64,000 nt of DNA. It comes from Urbifossiella limnaea. GTDB lineage: Bacteria > Planctomycetota > Planctomycetia > Gemmatales > Gemmataceae. Both the position numbers and the translations under genes were made by a program. A model generated the notes under the pieces. The model was not told the origin of the DNA, made no database searches, and saw only the letters and a program-made list of their open reading frames with translations. The first letter of the stretch is position 1, and every line of letters begins with the position of its first letter. The stretch covers positions 5,068,322-5,132,321 of the forward strand of contig NZ_CP036273.1 of the NCBI RefSeq assembly GCF_007747215.1. The letters run 5' to 3'. Shown here piece by piece: positions 15,926 to 24,140 of the stretch.

Positions 15926-17180
15926 CGGCGCCTGTTGGGTTCGGGGTTCCGTGGACCGCCGCCTCGACCGCGACGCTGCGGATTTCGCCGCCCGCCACGC
16001 GCGTCAGCAGGATGTCGCCGGGGCGCACGGCGGCGGGGTCGGTGACGACGGTCCCGGCCGTCGTCCGCGTCAGGCTGTAGCCGCGCTTCAGGATGTTCAG
16101 CGGGCTCAGCCCGTCGAGCTGCGCCGCGGCCGCGGCCAGCTTCTCGGCGGCGCCCGTCACCCGCGCGCGGGCGGCGCGGTGGAGGCGCGCCGCGGTGTCG
16201 TCGAGCCGCTGTTCCAGGTCGTTGACGCGCTGCAGCGGGCGGCGGAAGGCGGGGCGCGACGCGACGGCGTCGAGCCGGTCGCGGGCCACTTCCAGCCGGC
16301 GGGCCATCGCCTCGCCGAGGCGGGCGGCGCGGTCGTCCACGTCGGCGAGGAGTTCGAGCCGGTGCGGCGTCAGGGCCACGATCGCGGCCGTCGGCGTCTC
16401 GGCCCGGTGATCGGCGACCAGGTCGGCGACGGTCACGTCGGTCTCGTGCCCGATCGCCGACACGACCGGCACGACCGACTGGAAGACGGCGTCGGCGACG
16501 GCCTCCTCGTTGAACGCCGCCAGGTCTTCGGAGCTGCCGCCGCCGCGGCCGATGACCACGGCACACAACGGCAGCTTGCCCGAAGCGTGGAGGCGGTTCA
16601 GCTCGCGAAGCGCGACGGCCACCTCCTCCGCGGCGCCGGTCCCCTGCACGCGGCTGGGGCGGACGATCACGTCGGCGCGCGGCCAGCGCTGGGCGAGCAG
16701 TTCGAGCATGTCGCGGATCGCGGCCCCGGTGGCGCTGGCGATCAGCGCCACACGCTTGGGGTACTTCGGCAGCGGCTTCTTGCGGCGCGGGTCGAAGTAC
16801 CCGCGGGCGAGGAGTTTTTCCTTGAGTTGTCGCAGAGCCAGTTCGGCGGCACCGACGCCCTTCGGCTGCAATTCCTCGATCTGGAGTTGCACGTCGCCGC
16901 GCTGGTCGAACACGCTGAGGCGGCCGCGGGCGAGCACCTCCATGCCGTTGCGCGGCTCGAACTTCATCCGCAGGTTCACGCCGCGGAACAGGACGGCCCG
17001 CAGGTTGGCGGCCTCGTCTTTGAGCGTGAAGTACATGTGGCCGGACGCGGCCTTCGTAAAGCTGACGACCTCGCCGGCGACCCACACGGCGGCGAACTTC
17101 GCCTCGACCGTTCCGCGCAGCCGGGCGACGAGCGCGGACACGCTCATCACCTCGCGGTCGGTCGGCGGGGCCGCGGTCAT
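15912..17180 (-). CDS. xseA: exodeoxyribonuclease VII large subunit
   Basis: A 422-residue catalytic subunit of exonuclease VII. The N-terminal OB-fold region is clear (VSALVARLRGTVEAKFAAVW, VAGEVVSFTKAASGHMYFTL). The catalytic domain follows with RVALIASATGAAIRDML, VVIGRGGGSSEDLAAFNEE and SAIGHETDVTVADLVADHRA, all well kept in the family. A coiled-coil region and a short C-terminal SPLNILKRGYSLT segment complete it. Length is normal. The first four bases of its start overlap the stop of the upstream glycosyltransferase gene, and its end overlaps xseB. Confidence 0.95.
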   Translation of the reverse strand: MTAAPPTDREVMSVSALVARLRGTVEAKFAAVWVAGEVVSFTKAASGHMYFTLKDEAANLRAVLFRGVNLRMKFEPRNGMEVLARGRLSVFDQRGDVQLQIEELQPKGVGAAELALRQLKEKLLARGYFDPRRKKPLPKYPKRVALIASATGAAIRDMLELLAQRWPRADVIVRPSRVQGTGAAEEVAVALRELNRLHASGKLPLCAVVIGRGGGSSEDLAAFNEEAVADAVFQSVVPVVSAIGHETDVTVADLVADHRAETPTAAIVALTPHRLELLADVDDRAARLGEAMARRLEVARDRLDAVASRPAFRRPLQRVNDLEQRLDDTAARLHRAARARVTGAAEKLAAAAAQLDGLSPLNILKRGYSLTRTTAGTVVTDPAAVRPGDILLTRVAGGEIRSVAVEAAVHGTPNPTGADDSE

Positions 17181-18646
17181 GGGGGCAGCACTCGGGCCAG
17201 GATCAACGGGTCACCCTGCTGATCATACATCCACCGGACAAGCTCACCAGTCCGGTTGGCCTCCCACTCGCGCCACTCGGCCTCGATCAGGGCCACGTGG
17301 GCACCCTGGGGAAGCTGTGCGGGCGAGCTCAGCTTGCGGCTGGGGCGCCCGTAGTAGAACAGGACGCCCTCGTCCTTCAGCTTGAGCAGATACAGCGGCT
17401 CGCCAGCGGGGACGTACTCGCGGAGGGCGGCGGCGGTGGCTTCGGCGTCGCGGCCGGCGGTGCGGCGGGGGACGACGACCTCGACGAACACGACCTTCGC
17501 GGCGAGCCACAGCGCGAGGAAGGCGGCGAGGAGCACAGCCGGCGAGCGGCCGGCGTGAGCCGGCTGTTGTCGAGCGTCATCGACGCGCTCAGAAACAGCC
17601 CGCTCACGCCGGCCGCTCGCCGAGCGAGCGCACCACCAGTCGAGCAGCCCCATCACACCGAGCCCCATCAGTGCCGGGCTCACCGGCAGCGCGTAGCGGA
17701 CGTTGTGGTTCGGCACCAGCGCCCAGAACAGGAGGTTCGGCCACGCCCAGCAGTGGAGGAAGGCCAGCAGCAGCCGGCCGCGGTCGTCCCAGCGGGCGGC
17801 GAACCCGCGCCGCAGCGTCCGCAGCGCGAACAGCGACAGCGGCAGGTGCGCCGCCCACACCAGCAGCGGGTACGTCAGCACCTCCGACCACGGGTAGCCC
17901 TTCGCGGCCGACTTCGGGGCGAAGCGGTAGGCGGCCTCCTTCCGCACGGTGTCGGCGAGCGCGTCCCAGCCGACCTGCTGCGTCACGAGTGCTGCCCACC
18001 CGGCCACGACTGCGACCGCGACGAGGGTAGCAGCGAGGAACGGCCAGCCGACGAGGAGCTGCAGTTGCCTGCGCCACGCGAGAATCGGCACGGCGGTGAG
18101 GGCGAAGAACGCCGGAGCGGTCCACTTCGTCAGGGTGCCGGCAGCGACGCACAGGAGCGACGCGGCCAGGAAGCCCGGGGACGGCCGCTCGCCGGCTTCG
18201 AGTGCCCGGTGAAACAGAATGAGTGCCGCGGTCACCCAGCCGACCAACGTCATGTCGATCTCGGCGCTCGGCGCCTTGTCGAGCCAGAGGATCGAGCATG
18301 GGACGAGGAGCCCCGCGAGCAACCCGGCCCGGTCGCCGAGCACGCGGCGGAACAGCCCCGCCATCAGCAACACGCTCACCGTTGCAGCGATGGCCGAAGG
18401 CAATCGTGCCGTCACCTCGGTGACGCGGCCGGTGGGGAGCGACGCGAGGCCGATGGCGGCGTAGTGGCCGGGCGGCTTCGTAAGGAACGGCTCGCCGTGG
18501 AGGACGGGGTACACCCAGTGCCCGCGGAGGCACTCGGCGCCGATGATGGCGCGGAGCGATTCGGTGCGGTACAGCGGCCCGGCACCGAGGCCGTAGAGGA
18601 ACAGCGCCGCACACCACCCCACCAGGAGGACCGGGGCGAGCGACAA
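17177..18646 (-). CDS. GT39/ArnT-like membrane glycosyltransferase
   Basis: A 489-residue polytopic membrane protein of the dolichyl-phosphate-mannose/ArnT-like group, which moves a sugar from a polyprenyl-phosphate donor to a lipid or protein outside the membrane. YRTESLRAIIGAECL in the first loop carries the acidic residue typical of the family, followed by about eleven hydrophobic segments; KAPSAEIDMTLVGW is another family-like loop. The only usable start seen is TTG at 18646, so the N-terminus is uncertain. A stretch of about 28 residues (ARSASGRRERAVSE onward, to HAGRSP) is encoded by a DNA palindrome (17540-17622) and looks inserted. Its position ahead of xseA and the prenyl genes fits a lipid-linked sugar role. 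Confidence 0.75.
   Translation of the reverse strand: MSLAPVLLVGWCAALFLYGLGAGPLYRTESLRAIIGAECLRGHWVYPVLHGEPFLTKPPGHYAAIGLASLPTGRVTEVTARLPSAIAATVSVLLMAGLFRRVLGDRAGLLAGLLVPCSILWLDKAPSAEIDMTLVGWVTAALILFHRALEAGERPSPGFLAASLLCVAAGTLTKWTAPAFFALTAVPILAWRRQLQLLVGWPFLAATLVAVAVVAGWAALVTQQVGWDALADTVRKEAAYRFAPKSAAKGYPWSEVLTYPLLVWAAHLPLSLFALRTLRRGFAARWDDRGRLLLAFLHCWAWPNLLFWALVPNHNVRYALPVSPALMGLGVMGLLDWWCARSASGRRERAVSERVDDARQQPAHAGRSPAVLLAAFLALWLAAKVVFVEVVVPRRTAGRDAEATAAALREYVPAGEPLYLLKLKDEGVLFYYGRPSRKLSSPAQLPQGAHVALIEAEWREWEANRTGELVRWMYDQQGDPLILARVLPP
17540..17622. repeat. palindromic element inside the GT39 coding region
   Basis: Arms of 29 bp (17540-17568 and 17594-17622) match at 28 of 29 positions around a 25-nt loop. 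The arm begins CGGCGAGCGGCCGGCGTGAG. The element lies in frame within the glycosyltransferase gene, in a loop between membrane segments, and leaves the frame open. This looks like a small palindromic insertion that was tolerated. Confidence 0.75.
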
Positions 18647-18755
18647 CTGCGGCAGCGCGAGCCGGCCGGCGAAGCGGGGCGTGACGCGGATGAGGCAGCC
18701 TCCGTGCTACGAGCGACAGGCGGTGTGTGAGCGGTCGCTACTGTTCGAATCAATC

Positions 18756-19238
18756 CTAGTAGTCGTGCCACACACTCCGGCGGAAGTCGTACTCCCACTC
18801 TCGCGGCGAGATGAACGAATCCTGTTCCAATTCCAGCCACGGGCCGCGCGAGGCGGGCTCCGATCCGTAGCGGACGTTGAAGCTGAGAAGCGTCTGGTTT
18901 GGAGCGATGCCGGCCTCCTCTAGCGACACCGGGTAGCGGCCGTGTGCGGTGCGAAACGCCTCGACTGCCAGGACCAGTCGTTCGCGCTCGGCAGCGAGGA
19001 CGGATTCTCGATACGCGGAGTACCCACGAAAGCAGCCGACCACCGCGACGGCACAGAGAACGTAGCGACCGCGGCGAGAAGTCACCAGCCATGTGAGGAT
19101 GGCGAGAGCCGCGAACGTGAGTGCGCGGAGAAGGTAGTGGGTGACCGCGACGAGTCGCTCAACTCGTTCACGCGCCGTCGTTCTTGGGCCGACGGGTCGA
19201 GGCGGTCGCGGGTGGACCTGGAAGACGGCGGCAATCAT
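18756..19238 (-). CDS. small membrane protein of unknown function
   Basis: A 160-residue protein. A basic N-terminus is followed by one or two membrane segments (LLRALTFAALAILTWLV and YVLCAVAVVGCF, about residues 38-70). The C-terminal 90 residues are soluble, with AFRTAHGRYPVSLEEAGI, a motif much like that after the N-terminal helix of prepilin-like or general-secretion pseudopilins, where a HGRYP turn is common. Whether it is an actual pilin-like protein is uncertain, since no G/A-FTLxE cleavage site is present. It lies upstream of the glycosyltransferase gene on the same strand with a 109-bp gap. Confidence 0.6.
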   Translation of the reverse strand: MIAAVFQVHPRPPRPVGPRTTARERVERLVAVTHYLLRALTFAALAILTWLVTSRRGRYVLCAVAVVGCFRGYSAYRESVLAAERERLVLAVEAFRTAHGRYPVSLEEAGIAPNQTLLSFNVRYGSEPASRGPWLELEQDSFISPREWEYDFRRSVWHDY

Positions 19239-19318
19239 CTCCGGCCCTCCGTGGCCGAGTGCGACAGAGCTAACACCTCATCACGACTCGTCGCGGGTCG
19301 GGGGTCACGGCGACTCGC

Positions 19319-20419
19319 TCACAGCAGTTCCAGAGGGTATCCGAACGTCTCCGCCACGGCCGCGTTCGTCACCTTCCCCGCGCGGACGCTCACGCCCGCG
19401 GCCAAACCGAGGTTGTCGTGCGCGGCGCGGTCGGCGCCCTTGTTCGCCAGTTGCAGCGCGAACGGGAACGTCGCGTTGGTGAGGGCGTAGGTGCTGGTGC
19501 GGCCCACGGCGCCGGGCATGTTCGTCACGCAGTAGTGGACGATGTCGTCCACCATGTACGTCGGTTTCGCGTGCGTCGTCGGGCGGCTCGTCTCGAAGCA
19601 GCCGCCCTGGTCGATGGCCACGTCGATCACCACCGCCCGCGGCGGCATCCGCTTCAAATCCTCGCGGCGGACCAGGTGCGGCGCCTTCGCCCCGGGGATC
19701 AGCACCGCCCCGATCACCAGATCGGCCCACGGCAGGACTTCCAGCAGGTTGTGACGGTTCGAGAACAGCGTCGTCACGTTCCGCGGCATCACGTCGTCGA
19801 GGTAGCGGAGGCGGTCGAGGTTCACGTCGAGGAGGAAGACATTCGCCCCGAGCCCGGCCGCGACGCGGGCCGCGTTCGCGCCGACCACGCCGCCGCCGAG
19901 CACCACCACCGTCGCGGGGGCGACGCCGGGTACGCCGGCGAGGAGAATGCCGCGGCCCTCGAAGGGGCGTTCCAGAAACTTCGCGCCTTCCTGGATGCTC
20001 ATGCGGCCGGCGACCTCGCTCATCGGCGTCAGCAGCGGCAGACCGCCCTTCGCGTCGCGGATCGTCTCGTAGGCCACGGCGGTGACGCCAGACGCCATGA
20101 CGGCGCGGGTCAGCTTCTCGTCGGCGGCGAAGTGGAAGTAGGTGAACAGCGTCTGCCCGGGGCGCATCAGCGGCCACTCGTCCGGCAGCGGCTCCTTCAC
20201 CTTGATGATGAGGTTGGCGCGGCCCCACACGTCGGCCGTGGCGGGCACGATCTCGGCGCCGGCGGCGGCGTACTGCTCGTCGCTGATGCCGCTGCCGTCG
20301 CCGGCGTGTGTTTGAACCAGCACGCGGTGGCCGGCGCGGCTCAGTTCCTCGGCGCCGTTGGGCGTCAGCGACACGCGGTACTCGTCCGCCTTCACCTCGC
20401 GGGGCACGCCGACGATCAT
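19319..20419 (-). CDS. ald: alanine dehydrogenase
   Basis: A 366-residue NAD-dependent enzyme interconverting L-alanine and pyruvate plus ammonia. Hallmarks in order: MIVGVPREVKADEYRVSLTP, the catalytic Lys region LIIKVKEPLPDEW, FTYFHFAADEKLT with the catalytic His, the Rossmann motif VVVLGGGVVGANAARVA, and VIDVAIDQGGCFETSRPTTH with the catalytic Asp. Length is that of a standard Ald. It stands alone in the minus direction; a family-A palindrome separates it from the oxidoreductase gene upstream. Confidence 0.95.
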   Translation of the reverse strand: MIVGVPREVKADEYRVSLTPNGAEELSRAGHRVLVQTHAGDGSGISDEQYAAAGAEIVPATADVWGRANLIIKVKEPLPDEWPLMRPGQTLFTYFHFAADEKLTRAVMASGVTAVAYETIRDAKGGLPLLTPMSEVAGRMSIQEGAKFLERPFEGRGILLAGVPGVAPATVVVLGGGVVGANAARVAAGLGANVFLLDVNLDRLRYLDDVMPRNVTTLFSNRHNLLEVLPWADLVIGAVLIPGAKAPHLVRREDLKRMPPRAVVIDVAIDQGGCFETSRPTTHAKPTYMVDDIVHYCVTNMPGAVGRTSTYALTNATFPFALQLANKGADRAAHDNLGLAAGVSVRAGKVTNAAVAETFGYPLELL

Positions 20420-20488
20420 GCGATTCCTCCAGGGCGAGATTGTGGGGGCGGGAGAGGTGGCGAATCAAGGGCAACCGGCTCGGGGCTT

Positions 20489-20533
20489 CGCCGCTTGCGG
20501 CGTAGCGATTCCACCGCTACGCCGCGAGCGGCG
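20489..20533. repeat. palindromic repeat, family A copy 2
   Basis: Arms 20489-20507 and 20515-20533 pair over 19 bp with one mismatch and a 7-nt loop. Arms match those at 2818 and 52831. The preceding bases GGCTCGGGGCTTCG are nearly identical to the flank of the copy at 52831, so the repeated unit extends beyond the hairpin on one side. It lies just past the stop of the gene at 20537. Confidence 0.85.
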
Positions 20534-20536
20534 GAA

Positions 20537-21940
20537 CTACTTCCGCCCGAGTTGCTGGACTTCCTTCCACACGTCGCCGTAGGCGTCCTTGTCGAACGGC
20601 GGGCAGCCGGTCGGGTACTGGCCGAGCGGGTGGTCCTTCGCCCGCATCAGCGCCGTGCAGTAGCTGAACGTCCGGCACACGCGCTTGCGGTCGAGCCGGC
20701 CGTGGTCGCGGAGCTGCCGCACCCAGTCTGGCTGCGCCAGACTCGCGCGGCCGACGCCGACCAGGCTGATGCGGCCGTCACGGACGTTCGCCGCACCCGC
20801 CTGCGGCAGAAACTCCTGGAGGTAGCTGTAGCCCGTGCCCACGACCGCCAACCCCGGGTTCGCGGCCTGGATGGCGCCGGCGATCTTGAAGTGCCGATCG
20901 ACGCCGAGGAGCGGGTGCTCGGGCGACTCGTACCCGTCCGGCGGCGGGTACTCGAACGGCCGGCCGAAGTGCGGCTGCGCGTACGGGTTCCCCAGGGCGA
21001 TGTTCACCAGCGACACGCCGAGCTGCCGCATCTCCTGCACCCAGCGGATCGGCTCCGTCAGGTCCGGCGTCAGCGGCGAATCGGGGTTCAGCCCCCAGCC
21101 GTTGACGACGGGCGTGGCGAAGGCGTCCGGCTCGCCGTCGCCGCTATCCGCCTTGTGGAACGGGACGCCGTCGAAGCCGTTCATCCGCGTGGCGATCACG
21201 ACGTGCGCCGGCACCGCGGCCTTGATCGCCTGAATGATCTCGCGCGCCAACCGGGTGCGGTTCTCGAAGCTGCCGCCGTAGGGGCCGGGGCGGTTGCGGG
21301 CGCCGAGCAACTCGCTCAGCAGGTAGCGGTGACACTGCTTCACGTCGAGGAAGTCGAACCCGACCGCGACCGCCAGCTTCGCCGCGGCCACGTAGTCGTC
21401 CACGAGTCGCTTCAGGTCGTCGTCGGTGAGCAGCGGCGTGTCGGCGGCCACCTTGTAACGGCCGACGAGCAGCGGGTCGTGGGTGGCGATGAGCGGGCGG
21501 CGGTAGCTGTAGCGGCCGGAGTGCGTCAGTTGCAGGCCGAACAGCAGGTCGGCGTCGTCGCCGTTCGCGGCCCGGTGGGCGGCCCGGTGGGCGGCGACCA
21601 TCCTGGCGAAGGCGTCGCGGGTGTGGTCGGCGAGCCAGATCTGCCGCGGGTTCATGCGGCCGTCGTCGGTGACGGCGCACGCCTCGCCCCAGATCACCTT
21701 CGCCCCGCCGTCGCCGAAGCGGACGTAGCGGCGGAACGTGAGTTCGCCGGGCCCGCCGTCGGGCTCGCCGTCGCAGCCTTCCATGGGGTGGATGCACCAG
21801 CGGTTCCCGGCCGTGCGCGGGCCGATCGACAGCGGCGCGGCTAGCGGCGCGAGGTCGTCGGAGAAGCGCAGGTCGGTGCCGAGGCGGGCGTTCTCGGCGA
21901 CCAGTTCGGCGACCGACTTGTACTTGAAGAACCGGGCCAT
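20537..21940 (-). CDS. OYE-like NADH:flavin oxidoreductase
   Basis: A 467-residue TIM-barrel flavoprotein of the old yellow enzyme / 2,4-dienoyl-CoA reductase group. FMN-binding features seen are GNRWCIHPMEGCDGEPDG near the N-terminus, FGLQLTHSGRYSYR (barrel strand with the substrate-facing His), FDFLDVKQCHRYLLSELLG, and AVVGTGYSYLQEFLP followed by VGVGRASLAQPDW. It is longer than classic OYE proteins (about 360-400 aa) but lacks the extra FAD/NAD domain of dienoyl-CoA reductases, because the frame ends at about residue 467 with YCTALMRAKDHPLGQYPTGC. The natural substrate is unknown. It is transcribed after the MFS gene with a 51-bp gap, so a transporter-oxidoreductase pair is possible. Confidence 0.85.
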   Translation of the reverse strand: MARFFKYKSVAELVAENARLGTDLRFSDDLAPLAAPLSIGPRTAGNRWCIHPMEGCDGEPDGGPGELTFRRYVRFGDGGAKVIWGEACAVTDDGRMNPRQIWLADHTRDAFARMVAAHRAAHRAANGDDADLLFGLQLTHSGRYSYRRPLIATHDPLLVGRYKVAADTPLLTDDDLKRLVDDYVAAAKLAVAVGFDFLDVKQCHRYLLSELLGARNRPGPYGGSFENRTRLAREIIQAIKAAVPAHVVIATRMNGFDGVPFHKADSGDGEPDAFATPVVNGWGLNPDSPLTPDLTEPIRWVQEMRQLGVSLVNIALGNPYAQPHFGRPFEYPPPDGYESPEHPLLGVDRHFKIAGAIQAANPGLAVVGTGYSYLQEFLPQAGAANVRDGRISLVGVGRASLAQPDWVRQLRDHGRLDRKRVCRTFSYCTALMRAKDHPLGQYPTGCPPFDKDAYGDVWKEVQQLGRK

Positions 21941-21991
21941 GCCGCACCGGGGGCAGGAGGCGGGAGACAGGGAACAGAATACGGGTCGCGG

Positions 21992-23380
21992 TCACCGACT
22001 CGTGGGGTCGATGTCGTCCGCGTCCGGGCTCGCGTCCTCCATCTGCGGGTCACGGGCCGGGGGCGGGTAGAAGAGGAGCGCGAACGCCAGCACGACGGCG
22101 GTGCACACCACGAGCGGGAACAGCCAGACGGCGTGCCAGTCGATCGCGCTGCCGACGCGGTAGCGGTCCACGACGGCGGCGGCGAAGGCGTTCCCCGCCC
22201 ACACGCCGACGCCGCCGGAGACGAACGTGATGATCCCCTGCGCGCTCGCCCGCAGGTGCGGCGGCGCCTCGCGGTCCAGGTACGTCGAGGCGACCAGCAG
22301 GAAGAACGTGTAGCCCATCCCGTGCATCGGCACGCCGACCGCCACGACCGCCGGCGTCCACCCGGCCGCCATCACCCAGCCGCGCAGGGCGTAGCCGCCG
22401 AGCCCGACCAGCATCAGCCCCTTCATCCGGTCGCGCGGCCGGAGCAGCGGCAGGCAGAACATGCAGCCCACCTCGATCACCTGGGCCACCGTCATCATCT
22501 GGACGGGGTTCGGCACGCCGTGGTCGGTCAGGTAGCGGTGGCCGTACACGACGTAGAACTGGTTCATCGCCGTGGTCACGAACGCCACCAGCACGAACAC
22601 CACGAACGACCGGTCGCGGAACAGCACCAGCGCCCGCAGCCCGAACAGGTCGGCGACACTCCGCCCGCCCCCGAGCGGCGGCGTCCGCGGCAGCGTGAAG
22701 GCGTACGCGCCGACGAGCGCCGACCCGGCCGCGGCCAGGTACAGCACGTCGGACGACACCGCCCGGAAGAACTGGCCCACGGCGAGGCCCGCGAGAATCC
22801 AGCCGACGGTCCCGTACAGGCGGACGCCGGCGAACTGGTGGCTCGGGTCGGCGAGGTTGCGCAGGCCGATGACCGTGGTCAGCGTCATCGCCAGCTGCAT
22901 GAACACGCAGTACGTGAGCATCAGCCCGAACAGCGGGCCGAAGGTGACGGCCGCGGCGCGGCGCACGTCGGCGTCGTCGTTCACGCGGTCGAGTTGCTCG
23001 GGCGTCGGCGCCGGACCTTCGCGGGCGGCGGCGGCCTGGTACGCGGCGGCGGCCTTCGGGGCGTTCTCGTCGCACCACGTCGCCGCGGCGAACAGCAGCC
23101 CCGCGCACACGAGGCTGGACACGCCCAGCACGAGTTCCGCGCGGAACAGCCGGTCGGTGAGCAGGCCGATGACGAGCGGGGCGAGCATGCCGCCGAACGC
23201 GAACGACGAGTACAGCCAGCCGACTTCCTGCGTGGTGAAGTTGAGGCCGCCGCGGGGCGGGGCGGACATCAGGTACGTGGACAGGGTGGGCACCCACGCC
23301 CCGAGGCCGAAGTAGAACAGCAGCATCATCGCCGCCAGCCGGGCCGGCACCGCCCGCCCGCCCGCCGTGTGGTCGACCAC
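21992..23380 (-). CDS. MFS transporter, nucleoside-symporter-like
   Basis: A 462-residue major facilitator protein with about twelve membrane segments. It begins VPARLAAMMLLFYFGLGAWVPTLSTYL and has a first-half loop FAFGGMLAPLVIGLLTDRLF with the MFS GxxxDR-like motif. The pattern resembles the nucleoside:H+ symporter (NupG/XapB) group, where N-terminal tandem aromatic residues and FxGxxP-like loops occur, and planctomycetes carry many such members. A soluble insert (CDENAPKAAAAYQAAAAREG to about DDADVRRAAA) lies between early helices. The GTG start at 23380 is used; an ATG at the MMLLFYF position is possible. Substrate not determinable. Confidence 0.82.
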   Translation of the reverse strand: MVDHTAGGRAVPARLAAMMLLFYFGLGAWVPTLSTYLMSAPPRGGLNFTTQEVGWLYSSFAFGGMLAPLVIGLLTDRLFRAELVLGVSSLVCAGLLFAAATWCDENAPKAAAAYQAAAAREGPAPTPEQLDRVNDDADVRRAAAVTFGPLFGLMLTYCVFMQLAMTLTTVIGLRNLADPSHQFAGVRLYGTVGWILAGLAVGQFFRAVSSDVLYLAAAGSALVGAYAFTLPRTPPLGGGRSVADLFGLRALVLFRDRSFVVFVLVAFVTTAMNQFYVVYGHRYLTDHGVPNPVQMMTVAQVIEVGCMFCLPLLRPRDRMKGLMLVGLGGYALRGWVMAAGWTPAVVAVGVPMHGMGYTFFLLVASTYLDREAPPHLRASAQGIITFVSGGVGVWAGNAFAAAVVDRYRVGSAIDWHAVWLFPLVVCTAVVLAFALLFYPPPARDPQMEDASPDADDIDPTSR

Positions 23381-23496
23381 CGCCCGCCCCTTCCCTGGTT
23401 GTGCCCGCCGCCCGGGGGCTCCCGTCCCTCCCCCGCGTTCGTGTTCTACGGTTGACGTGCCGCCCCGTCCCGCACCACGAACCCGGCCCGACCGCC

Positions 23497-24093
23497 ATGG
23501 CCATTATCGTCGGCCTCGTCGTCCTCGCGTGCTGCGTCGTGCTGTTCTGGCTCGCGCTCCGCATCGGCGCGGCGATCCTGCGCACGGCGGTGCGGCTGAC
23601 CAACGCGTGCCTCGGCGGCCGCGACCTGGAGGAGAACGACTACCGCCACCGCGCCTCGGCCTACGAGGCGATTCCGCGGCCGAAGTCGCTCGGCGGCATC
23701 CGCATCCCGGTCCCCGGCGTGGGGTACGCCATCCTCGTCAACATCGCCAGTGCCGCCGTCGGCTGTGCGTGCTCGTGGGCGGCGCTCGCCGTCGGCGGCG
23801 TGGCCCTCGGCCTCGCCGTGCCGGAGCCGACCGCGTCGCTCGACCCGGCCGCGGCGACGGCCCTGCTCGGCGTGCTCGCGGTCGCCCAGCTCGCGAACGT
23901 CTTCGGGGCGGTCGTGGTGCTGAAGTTCGCCCTGCCGACCACGATCGTCCGGGCGGTCGTGGTCGTGATCTGGCAGTTCGTACTCTGCGTGGTCCCGGTC
24001 GTACTGCTCGGCGCGGCGATGGTCATGCTCGGGGCGACGAGCGGCCCGGTGTCGGTGCCAACACTGCCGGGCCAGGGCGGGTGGGTGAGGTGA
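23497..24093 (+). CDS. membrane protein of unknown function
   Basis: A 198-residue integral membrane protein. The start at 23497 gives an N-terminal helix (MAIIVGLVVLACCVVLFWLALR), then a soluble stretch (ACLGGRDLEENDYRHRASAY), then three hydrophobic segments (ILVNIASAAVGCACSWAALA, ATALLGVLAVAQLANVFGAV, AVVVVIWQFVLCVVPVVLLG). No family recognised. It is divergent from the MFS gene (116 bp apart) and convergent with the secreted-protein gene ending at 24141. Confidence 0.65.
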   Translation: MAIIVGLVVLACCVVLFWLALRIGAAILRTAVRLTNACLGGRDLEENDYRHRASAYEAIPRPKSLGGIRIPVPGVGYAILVNIASAAVGCACSWAALAVGGVALGLAVPEPTASLDPAAATALLGVLAVAQLANVFGAVVVLKFALPTTIVRAVVVVIWQFVLCVVPVVLLGAAMVMLGATSGPVSVPTLPGQGGWVR

Positions 24094-24140
24094 TCGCGAC
24101 CGCTGGCGCACCGGTCGTGCGCCGCGGTGACCCGGTACCT

